A stretch of 64,000 nucleotides of DNA from Promethearchaeota archaeon. GTDB taxonomy: Archaea > Asgardarchaeota > Lokiarchaeia > Sigyniarchaeales > SOKP01. The notes beneath the pieces were generated by a model that saw nothing but the letters and a program-made list of their open reading frames with translations, made no database searches and was not told the origin of the DNA. This document shows, piece after piece, positions 1-7,137 of this stretch. The first letter of the stretch is position 1. Every line of letters begins with the position of its first letter. The translations under genes and the position numbers were made by a program. Location: positions 62,001 to 126,000 of the forward strand of contig JAHLWS010000071.1 in assembly GCA_019057795.1 (NCBI GenBank), written 5' to 3'.

Positions 1-992
1 TCTTTTGAATAACCCGTCATTTCGCAAAATGATTCATTTAAAAACATAAAAGTTCCTTTTAAATCAACTTCAAAATACCCTTCTTTAATGTTTTCTAATA
101 TGCTTCTATATTTATTCTCAGATTCTTTTATCTTTTGCTCAGCGTTCACTCTATTAGTGATATTGTTATAAGTGCATAGAATTCCTACGATATCCCCTTC
201 AAGATTATGAAGCGGTACTCGATTTATTTCAAACCACGCTTTGCTTCCGTTGTGTAATATCCACGATTCAATCTTTTCTTCACTTTGATTATTATTCATA
301 ACCCTTTTTTCATTTTCTTGAATTAATTTTAAGTTAGCTTTAGCCCATGGTAAATTTTCATCAGTTTTTCCGACAATAAAATCTGGATCTTCAACATTAT
401 TTACGAAAGCATAATTTTGGTTACAACCCAGATAAGTTAAATTTTTATCTTTCCAATAAATTAATTGAGGAATATTATCGATAACAGAGTCCAACATCTC
501 TCGCGATTTTTGAAACGATGTTTTCTCACCTTTAGTTTGCAATAATTTCCAGAATCGAAGCTCTGGCATGGTTTCTGCCAATCTTCTTAAGTTAAATTCG
601 CGCTTAAGCCATTCATCTTCTTTTTGCTTAAATTCAGAGATGTCTCGAGAAATTATTAATATTTTAACTTTTTCAGCGTCATTAATAAATCGTTTTCCCT
701 TTAATTCATAATATCCATATCCTTCTTTTTGACGAATCCTTATCTGCTCGATTGCTTTTCCAGTTTTTAAGATGTTTTGAAGAAAAATCAAACCTCGATT
801 TAAATCGCTGTAATAAAAGTTATCTAAGATTTTATGAGCTAAACAGGAATAACCTAATTTTTTCAGATGGACTCTTTCATTAATATATTCACATTCAAAG
901 TTTTCATTTATAATATAAATTAAATCATCAAAATTTTCTTTAAGAATTTCGCCAATATTATATTCTTTTCCAAAATCGGAAACTGATGCCAT
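1..992 (-). CDS. multi-PAS-domain sensor protein, C-terminus outside the window
   Basis: The frame opens with an ATG at 992 and is still open at the window edge, so about 330 N-terminal residues are seen. They form three PAS-like modules: roughly residues 12-115; 150-265, beginning DSVIDNIPQLIYWKD; and from about 285, beginning KYRSILENIKEGYFEVDLKG. The third fits the PAS consensus best. Each of the first two modules ends in PAC-like strands. PAS modules sense ligands or redox state and usually feed a histidine kinase; that output domain, if any, lies before base 1. No transmembrane segment is seen, so a cytosolic sensor is likely. Confidence 0.75.
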   Translation of the reverse strand, partial: MASVSDFGKEYNIGEILKENFDDLIYIINENFECEYINERVHLKKLGYSCLAHKILDNFYYSDLNRGLIFLQNILKTGKAIEQIRIRQKEGYGYYELKGKRFINDAEKVKILIISRDISEFKQKEDEWLKREFNLRRLAETMPELRFWKLLQTKGEKTSFQKSREMLDSVIDNIPQLIYWKDKNLTYLGCNQNYAFVNNVEDPDFIVGKTDENLPWAKANLKLIQENEKRVMNNNQSEEKIESWILHNGSKAWFEINRVPLHNLEGDIVGILCTYNNITNRVNAEQKIKESENKYRSILENIKEGYFEVDLKGTFMFLNESFCEMTGYSK

Positions 993-1137
993 ATATAATA
1001 AAACCTCTTTAAGATATTAGAAACTAAATACTTATGTTATATCTTAGTAAATATTTCTAATAATGTTAACCTTTTAGTAAAAATATAAAAGAGATTTTTC
1101 TAATCTCCAATTATAGAATGGATATAAAAATTACATT

Positions 1138-1734
1138 ATGACATTTATTGAACCTTCTTTTGAAATCGACGAGAAAGGTAGAGTTATTTGTCAATCCCAT
1201 TCAAATTATCCTCAATTTCTTAAACCTGAGAAGACACCATTTGAAGACTTGCAGATGGAAACCCAATTAACCTGTAAAACGTGTTCACATTATAAAAACG
1301 ACGATTGTTATTTTCCTAAGGCTGACATAGATAAAATTGATTTGGATAGAATAAATAGAACTCTTTTTGAATGCAATCTTTGTGGTAATAAAATCGATCG
1401 CATGTTAACGATCATGCAAAAAATTTATTTAGAGGAAAAATTTCAAATGAAAATGCCTCTTATTTGCTGTAGTTGTTACGAAAGTTTAAAAGAAAAGAAA
1501 TTCGATGAATATTTTAACAAAAGATTTTGGGAAGCTTTAATTTTTTATGCGCCAGTTTTATTTTCACTCGCTAATCCCTATCCAACCAATTTAATATTAG
1601 CGATTGGTTCTTTTTTCATTGTTATCATTTTAAAGATTATTATTAAGCAATATTTTCATTATAGTCTCTTTTTGATAGACTTATTAAAAGGAAAGAAATT
1701 CTACAATAAATATTTCCGAGATAAAGACGGATAA
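1138..1734 (+). CDS. cysteine-rich membrane protein of unknown function
   Basis: 198 residues. The N-terminal half has cysteine pairs typical of metal binding: C46xxC49 with C57, C79xxC82, and a C110-C111-x-C113 cluster. Two hydrophobic helices follow at about 133-148 and 151-170, then a basic tail. I do not recognise the family. The architecture suggests a zinc-ribbon-like cytosolic domain anchored in the membrane. It is convergent with the HAD phosphatase downstream, with only 26 bases between them. Confidence 0.6.
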   Translation: MTFIEPSFEIDEKGRVICQSHSNYPQFLKPEKTPFEDLQMETQLTCKTCSHYKNDDCYFPKADIDKIDLDRINRTLFECNLCGNKIDRMLTIMQKIYLEEKFQMKMPLICCSCYESLKEKKFDEYFNKRFWEALIFYAPVLFSLANPYPTNLILAIGSFFIVIILKIIIKQYFHYSLFLIDLLKGKKFYNKYFRDKDG

Positions 1735-1760
1735 AATGGATTTTTTTCCAATTTTTCGTT

Positions 1761-2870
1761 TTATGCTAAGTTTCCAGCCCAACCTCGGACTTTTTTTCTG
1801 AATTTTTCTTGTTTTAAAATAATTAAATCGAGCTCCTTTTTAGTTTTATTAGATAAATTCTCAATTTCGGGTACTAATTTGTATTTAATAAAATAATTTT
1901 TAACTTCTTTTGATATTAATTTACTTGGTATTTTTTCAGGGTCATTTTTAAAGCGACTATAAAGTTTTTCCCAAGAATCGAGAAAGTTTTCAATGTTATT
2001 TTTAGATTCGAAAATTGCTAAAGTTCCTAAATTGTTTGGAGTAGTAATCGCAATGTTTGATCTACCTACAGTAAATCGATTGCCATTAAAGGAAACCGCA
2101 ATTCCTCCTTCGTTTTTTAACCTTTGGAGCATATTGATATCAGTAATCGAATCACCAAGCGCAACCATTTCAGATATTGGAACATGTGTAATAGTAGAGA
2201 TCCTTTCAACTGCCATTTCTTTTCTTTTACCACCCCTTACTTCAACAAGGTTCATTGCTTTAACATAATCAGATTCTTTATTATTCCAGAAAAAGTTATT
2301 TAAATCATCTATAACTAAATCCAAATTTTTACCGTTATCTATGTAGTTTTGGAATATAACGTTAACTAAGTTTTTTACATCTCCTTCAATATTGTAAATC
2401 GTTTGATTTGCTTCTTTAATATTTAAATCTGTGCAAAAGACGTGATCAAGTGGAATATTCAAATTTTTTGCTACAATATGCGCAAAATGACGATAACTCG
2501 TAGAAATGACGAATATATCCCAACTTTTATGTAACACTGTCATCAATTCTTTACAGCCGGGTAATAAACCAAGATTATTATTAGCCAATTCAATTAATTC
2601 TTCATCAGAAAAACAATACATATATAATGGAGCCACTAATCTCAACGTATCCCCTGGTTGATAATCTGGAATGTTTAACCTCTTTTTTACGCCAGGAACA
2701 TCGATAAGGTAATCGTCATAATTAGAAATCATCTCAAAAAATTCGCCCATATTAAATTTTTGTAAATCGAGCTTGGTTTTTTTACTTAATAAGCGACCTA
2801 ATTCAGCAGCAAAATCCAGAACAGTTATAGGTCCTTCTAAATCCCAACAGCAAACATTTTTTAGAGTCAA
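1761..2870 (-). CDS. HAD-superfamily phosphatase, EhaR-like
   Basis: 369 residues. Motif I is at the extreme N-terminus (WD10LEGP, a DxE variant of DxD). A motif II-like serine lies in VISTS near residue 123, and motif IV is GD240SITD with acidic D240 and D244. The length and the DLEGP start resemble the archaeal HAD proteins annotated as energy-converting hydrogenase subunit R. No hydrogenase genes are nearby, so that name describes the fold, not the job. A cytosolic phosphatase or phosphotransferase of unknown substrate is the safest call. Glu replaces the usual second Asp of motif I, as I recall for that subfamily. Confidence 0.7.
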   Translation of the reverse strand: MTLKNVCCWDLEGPITVLDFAAELGRLLSKKTKLDLQKFNMGEFFEMISNYDDYLIDVPGVKKRLNIPDYQPGDTLRLVAPLYMYCFSDEELIELANNNLGLLPGCKELMTVLHKSWDIFVISTSYRHFAHIVAKNLNIPLDHVFCTDLNIKEANQTIYNIEGDVKNLVNVIFQNYIDNGKNLDLVIDDLNNFFWNNKESDYVKAMNLVEVRGGKRKEMAVERISTITHVPISEMVALGDSITDINMLQRLKNEGGIAVSFNGNRFTVGRSNIAITTPNNLGTLAIFESKNNIENFLDSWEKLYSRFKNDPEKIPSKLISKEVKNYFIKYKLVPEIENLSNKTKKELDLIILKQEKFRKKVRGWAGNLA

Positions 2871-2992
2871 AATTAAATTACCTATCTTAATGCGATATAA
2901 TTCATATATGAGAAATTAGATAAATTGAATAACAAGAAATTAAAATAACTTCTTATTAAGTACTTATTATTTTTTTATAGAAATAGAGTTAG

Positions 2993-3484
2993 CTACATTT
3001 TAACTTTAAAAATATCTTGAATTGACCTTTCTCTACGAGCTTTTTCAACGATTCTACGCCAATCTGGTTCGATCGCATCAAACGCATTTTCAGTAAGTTG
3101 TCGTAATTTGCCGTCAGACGATTTAAGAAAATGGCCTACATATTCTAAAGCTCTTTTATCTTTTATTTTAGCAAAACTTTCGATGATAAAAATCACTTTT
3201 AACTTATCTAATTCTATTTCTGGTTTTTCAATTTCCTCTTTTAGTTTCTCTATTATTCTTAGCGTTGCTCGTCCATCTGCTATTTGTCCTAAGGCTTCTA
3301 TAATTCTATTAATAACCATCGGTTCATTTTCGATATTTAAGGAACGGCATAATAGATTGACGGCTCTTCCATCTTTTAAAAAACCAAGTTGTCTTGCCGC
3401 TTCAGCTCTTTTCTCGGCTTCTTTCTCGTGAAATAATTGTTTGATTAAGTTGTTATAATTAGCGTTTCTAGCATTCCAATCCAT
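2993..3484 (-). CDS. HEAT-repeat (PBS lyase-like) protein
   Basis: 163 residues, almost entirely helical. About four degenerate HEAT-like repeats are visible, with the pattern AARQLGFLKDGRAVNLLCRSL, then IIEALGQIADGRATLRIIEKL and FIIESFAKIKDKRALEYVGHFL. The family is a protein-interaction scaffold without catalytic residues. It stands alone, 122 bases behind the HAD gene on the same strand, so the two could be co-transcribed. No partner can be named. Confidence 0.7.
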   Translation of the reverse strand: MDWNARNANYNNLIKQLFHEKEAEKRAEAARQLGFLKDGRAVNLLCRSLNIENEPMVINRIIEALGQIADGRATLRIIEKLKEEIEKPEIELDKLKVIFIIESFAKIKDKRALEYVGHFLKSSDGKLRQLTENAFDAIEPDWRRIVEKARRERSIQDIFKVKM

Positions 3485-3751
3485 AATCCAACTTAAAATA
3501 AGAGCTACAAATATTAGAATGTAATCTTTATAAAATATAATTAAACGGAATGTACTCGTTTAGGTCGTTCTATTCACTGATTTTGTTCCACGAACTTTTC
3601 CAAGAGTTGTAATTGTCAATGGCGAGCTTCTCAAACTCCTCGTAGCTAATTTCTGGCTGCAATAATTTTTTAAATTCAATAATTTAAAACTTAATTTTGA
3701 TGCGAACATATAAATATAATCGTATAAATTTATTTCACATAAGAAATTCAA

Positions 3752-4186
3752 ATGAAGGTGAATTTTTTGACTCGTATAGAAAGAAAAATAGAAATAAAAA
3801 CATCCCCTAAGAAAATTTATGATATTTTAAATAATGATGAGCTTGAAACCGTATGGAATATTGTGGTAAGTGAAAGTACTACAATTGCTACTGATAAATA
3901 TTCAATAAAATCTACTGTTGGTGATTTCATTTCAACTATTACGGAGAGATTAGAAAACGAAAAAATATCTTATTCTATGGAGGGCAGCGCTTTTAGCACA
4001 ATGGGCTATATTATGTCGCCTAAAGGTGATGGATCCGAAGTAACGATCTGGGCGGAAATTGAAGATGAGAAGCAAGAAAAAATGCTTGTGAAAGCTGCAG
4101 AAATACTTTTAGAAGGTTTGAAAAAATTCGTAGTTTTTATGGAAGAAGGAGGCAACCCCGACGAATTTGATAAAAAAAAAAAATAA
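3752..4186 (+). CDS. SRPBCC (START/polyketide-cyclase-like) domain protein
   Basis: Up to 144 residues with the typical opening of the fold: IERKIEIKTSPKKIYDILNN, then beta strands with ISYSMEGSAF and a long C-terminal helix (EKMLVKAAEILLEGLKKFVVFMEEGG). Members bind hydrophobic ligands in a helix-grip pocket. ATG at 3752 is one possible start. An SD-like AAGGTGA (3755-3761) lies 5 bases before an in-frame TTG at 3767, which would give MTRIERKIE and is perhaps the true start. The extreme C-terminus is poly-lysine. Confidence 0.65.
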   Translation: MKVNFLTRIERKIEIKTSPKKIYDILNNDELETVWNIVVSESTTIATDKYSIKSTVGDFISTITERLENEKISYSMEGSAFSTMGYIMSPKGDGSEVTIWAEIEDEKQEKMLVKAAEILLEGLKKFVVFMEEGGNPDEFDKKKK

Positions 4187-4218
4187 TTGTAAATCCTTAA
4201 TTTTAATTTTTTTTTCTT

Positions 4219-4250
4219 GAATTTATGTGATCTATTCTTTTTTGCAGTAA
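4219..4250. repeat. 32-bp copy of the purD 3' end
   Basis: These 32 bases match 5573-5604, inside the 3' end of purD, at 30 of 32 positions and in the same orientation. Read on the minus strand, an open frame around it encodes EKLLQKRIDHINS, close to the PurD tail LKLLQKRIDHMNS. It therefore looks like a leftover purD-type C-terminus and not a chance match. Confidence 0.6.
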
Positions 4251-4419
4251 TTTCTCCGAGTAAGCAAATTTCGGGAATAAAATTATTACCAACATAATCC
4301 TCAACGGTAAGTTGGCCGTAAATATCATCTCGAAGATAAAACATATAAATTCATTATGCATATATTTATTGTATATTGAAATTCAAAATTAAATTGTTTA
4401 AGAGAGGTTTAAGAGTTTA

Positions 4420-5022
4420 ATGAGTTCGCAAATTAGTTGTCCAAATTGTGGTAAGGTAAATAATATTAAAAATATATATTGCATTGAATGTGGATTTCAA
4501 TTTGAAGGAAATAATTCTGTTGAGTTTCAAATTTTTGAAAATTTAAAAGTAGATCTCTATAGCAGCATAATATGCATCATAATTTTTGTCGCTTTTATGA
4601 TCTTAGTAACTGTTGGAATTATATCTCAATATGGCCTATATGGATATATTTCAATTTTAGTAATTTGGCCACTAACAATAGGTTTAATAGTTTGGGCAAA
4701 ACGCTATTTTAAAGGGCTTTCAAAGTTTAGGAAGTTTACAATTACTAATGATTTTATTGAAATAATTGTTCCTCTTAAGCCTGCCTTTCAAATTAAATGG
4801 TCTGAATTTGATTCTATTGAAATCACAAGACGAGACTCAATGGACTCTAGATTTGTATACTTTAACTTGATTTTTAAAGGAAAAAATGTAGAACATAGCT
4901 ATGAATTTGAGTCAGGAAAAGATTTTAAAATGAAATCGAGGAAAAAAATACTAATTGCTTTAGAACAATATTCTAAAGAAAGAGGAAAGGATTTTACAGG
5001 ATGGAGACGGAAGGACAAGTAA
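4420..5022 (+). CDS. zinc-ribbon membrane protein with a PH-like C-terminal domain
   Basis: 200 residues. It starts with a zinc ribbon (C7PNC10 and C21IEC24), followed by two membrane helices at about 45-68 and 73-93. A cytosolic beta-rich segment (105-180) carries the WSEFDSIEITRRDS and VYFNLIFKGK pattern seen in bacterial PH-like YdjM/YcdB-type membrane proteins. No catalytic motif is visible. An A/G-rich stretch containing AAGAGAGG lies some 15 bases before the ATG. Confidence 0.6.
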   Translation: MSSQISCPNCGKVNNIKNIYCIECGFQFEGNNSVEFQIFENLKVDLYSSIICIIIFVAFMILVTVGIISQYGLYGYISILVIWPLTIGLIVWAKRYFKGLSKFRKFTITNDFIEIIVPLKPAFQIKWSEFDSIEITRRDSMDSRFVYFNLIFKGKNVEHSYEFESGKDFKMKSRKKILIALEQYSKERGKDFTGWRRKDK

Positions 5023-5063
5023 AAAAGGCATTAAAAGCTTAATTTATAAATCATAAATAAATT

Positions 5064-5183
5064 TTAGAAATCAAGATAATCGGTAATAATTAGAACTGTG
5101 GATTCTACCAATTTAAAAGCATTTTCTGCCGTATCCCGATTGAAAATCTCTGTAGGAATCCCTTCAGGTAATCCATTAGGATA
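5064..5183 (-). pseudogene. C-terminal relic of a HEPN-domain protein
   Basis: A stop-to-stop minus frame of 39 codons without a start reads YPNGLPEGIPTEIFNRDTAE followed by NAFKLVESTVLIITDYLDF. This matches the end of HEPN-domain proteins, where a YPdglPeGiP segment precedes a D-A-E-x-A helix. No N-terminal part is found upstream; a TAA directly precedes the fragment. Intact HEPN proteins usually pair with an MNT nucleotidyltransferase, which is absent here. Confidence 0.5.
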
Positions 5184-5281
5184 TTATTATTTCTATATAT
5201 TTTTATATTCATTGATAACGTGAAAGAATTCGTAATAAATAAGTTTATAAAATTGAAGCTTGAAGGCGATAAGACTAAGTC

Positions 5282-5476
5282 TTAAGATTGTTTGTTTTGA
5301 ATATATTTAACCCTAAATATCGCAAGTGCAATGCCATGAATGCCCCCGATTATACCCACTACAATTAATAATTGGTTATCATATAAATTTAATAGATAAC
5401 TAATTATGATTATTAATGAACATACGATAACTGCACTCATAATTATTAGCCATTGTATCAATTTATTCCTTTCCAT
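5282..5476 (-). CDS. small two-helix membrane protein
   Basis: 64 residues: a basic N-terminus, a hydrophobic helix at about 8-30, a short polar turn (NLYDNQ), a second helix at 35-54 rich in glycine, and a basic end. No family is recognised. It lies between the HEPN relic and purD, with its own gap on each side. Confidence 0.5.
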   Translation of the reverse strand: MERNKLIQWLIIMSAVIVCSLIIIISYLLNLYDNQLLIVVGIIGGIHGIALAIFRVKYIQNKQS

Positions 5477-5559
5477 TTTAATACTATCTTACTATTTTAA
5501 TTTTTTTAATGATTGCACAATTGTTTCGTAGACTCCGAATATATGTGCATATAATGATA

Positions 5560-6879
5560 TTATTTTAGTAGAGAATTCATGTGATCTATTCTTTTTTGCA
5601 ATAACTTTAAGGTTCCAACATCTTTTCTATAAAATAATTTTCCACTTATACATCCAATTCCTTGTTCAGCAATCTTTTCTGCGCTTTCTAAATCGTTCGC
5701 AATCCCAACAACTCCTATAGCTCTTGAAGACGTAGTATAGACTTCATTACCTTTACGGTAAACAGAAGCGTAATAATATCTCGCGCCAATCTGTTTCAAC
5801 TTATTTTTATCGATTTTTACCAATTCGTCTTTCTTAGGAGCGCCGGGATATCCTTCGGGAGCTAAATATTTACATACGGTAGCCTTATTCTCAAATTCAA
5901 TATTGGATTTTAAGTTGCCATTTATTATTCCCATACAAACATCAATAAAATCGTTTTTTAATATAGGCAGTACGTTCATTGCTTCAGGATCTCCTAACCT
6001 AGAATTAAATTCAATTAATTTAATACCTTCTACAGTTTTCATGTACCCTCCGTACAAAAATCCTTTATATTCAACACCCGTTTCCGCCTTAACTGCAGCC
6101 ACAACTTTCTTTATATCTTCGAGAGCTTCATCGACATCATTTTGAGTGATAAATGGCATTAGATGGTTCTCCATAGAGTAACTTCCCATACCTCCCGTAT
6201 TTGGGCCAGTATCATCTTCGTAAGCTCTCTTATGATCTTGAACTAAGGGAGTACCAACGACATTTTTACCGTCAACAAATGTCTGAAGCGTGAATTCTTC
6301 TCCTTCGATTTTTTCTTCAATTATAAATAGCGATTTTTGTTTAACTAATGTTTGACAATAATCTAAAATATCATGTTTCGAAAAAAGATGGTCACCATAA
6401 ACTTTTACACCTTTTCCTCCAGTTAGACCATCTGGCTTAACTACGATGTTTTCTACGCCTAAATCTTTAATATAATTTTCTACATTTTCCATGGAGTCAA
6501 ATTTTTTACTCTTTATATTTGAACTGATTTTATACTTTTCCAAAAGTCTTCTAGTAAAGATTTTGGAGCCTTCTAGTTGAGCAGCCTCTATTCTGGGTCC
6601 AATACAGGGAATTCCATTTCTTTCTATAGCATCAACGATTCCGACAACCAAAGGTGCCTCTGGACCAACAACAACAAAATCAATACTATTTAATTTACAA
6701 TAATCAATAATTTCTTTGAAATCCATTTCAGAATGAACTTTAATTCTGCCTTGGCTTAAATCCTCTAAGCCTGCGTTTTTAGAACTCATAAAAGCATATA
6801 AATTAGCTCCACTACGAATTAAAGCTTCTCCTATTACGTGTTCTCTCGCACCGTGACCAATAATTAATACTTTGACCAT
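5560..6879 (-). CDS. purD: phosphoribosylamine-glycine ligase (GAR synthetase)
   Basis: 439 residues, full length for the family. It makes GAR from phosphoribosylamine, glycine and ATP, the second step of de novo purine synthesis. The N-terminal PreATP-grasp fold has VLIIGHGAREHVIGEAL; the ATP-grasp domain shows VVKPDGLTGGKGVKVYG and GPNTGGMGSYS, and the metal-binding EFNSRLGDPEAMNVLP. The start ATG gives MVKVLIIGHGARE as expected. No other purine gene is adjacent. A TATA-like element and a palindrome sit just upstream, suggesting a regulated promoter. The last 32 bases of coding sequence recur as a relic 1.3 kb downstream. Confidence 0.95.
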   Translation of the reverse strand: MVKVLIIGHGAREHVIGEALIRSGANLYAFMSSKNAGLEDLSQGRIKVHSEMDFKEIIDYCKLNSIDFVVVGPEAPLVVGIVDAIERNGIPCIGPRIEAAQLEGSKIFTRRLLEKYKISSNIKSKKFDSMENVENYIKDLGVENIVVKPDGLTGGKGVKVYGDHLFSKHDILDYCQTLVKQKSLFIIEEKIEGEEFTLQTFVDGKNVVGTPLVQDHKRAYEDDTGPNTGGMGSYSMENHLMPFITQNDVDEALEDIKKVVAAVKAETGVEYKGFLYGGYMKTVEGIKLIEFNSRLGDPEAMNVLPILKNDFIDVCMGIINGNLKSNIEFENKATVCKYLAPEGYPGAPKKDELVKIDKNKLKQIGARYYYASVYRKGNEVYTTSSRAIGVVGIANDLESAEKIAEQGIGCISGKLFYRKDVGTLKLLQKRIDHMNSLLK

Positions 6880-6911
6880 TATTTACCAACAAAAATGAAT
6901 AGAATTTCTAT

Positions 6912-6927
6912 TACGTATTAATACGTA
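6912..6927. promoter_or_regulatory. 16-bp palindrome in the purD promoter
   Basis: TACGTATTAATACGTA is a perfect palindrome 33 bases before the purD start. On the minus strand an AT-rich TATA-like block (6935-6947) precedes it, so the palindrome would cover the transcription start site. That is a classic repressor position. The divergent GH116 gene starts 210 bases away. The regulator is unknown. Confidence 0.5.
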
Positions 6928-7137
6928 TTAAAGATAATATATAATTTAATTTGTTTTAATATTAATTTTAAAATAATTATTAATCAATGATTATTTTTCA
7001 CTTTCATAGAGTTTATAGGATGGTTCTAAATGATGATTTTCTAAAGTTTATCAAATTAGAGAGATATCAATAACTTTAATATAGAACTTTAGTTAAATAA
7101 AAATTAATAGTTAAAAAAGAACCGTAAAAATACGACC

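Noticed and set aside
1993..2268. 91-codon plus frame inside the HAD gene
   Set aside because: Antisense shadow of a well-supported gene with clear HAD motifs.
3560..3751. 63-codon minus frame before the SRPBCC gene
   Set aside because: No homology-like pattern, basic random composition; a plus-strand piece reading TDFVPRTFPRVVIVNGELLK is at best a faint relic and too short to name.
4006..4344. 112-codon minus frame overlapping the SRPBCC gene
   Set aside because: It mostly mirrors the plus-strand gene; only its 5' part contains the purD-like relic, which is listed separately and lies in a different frame.
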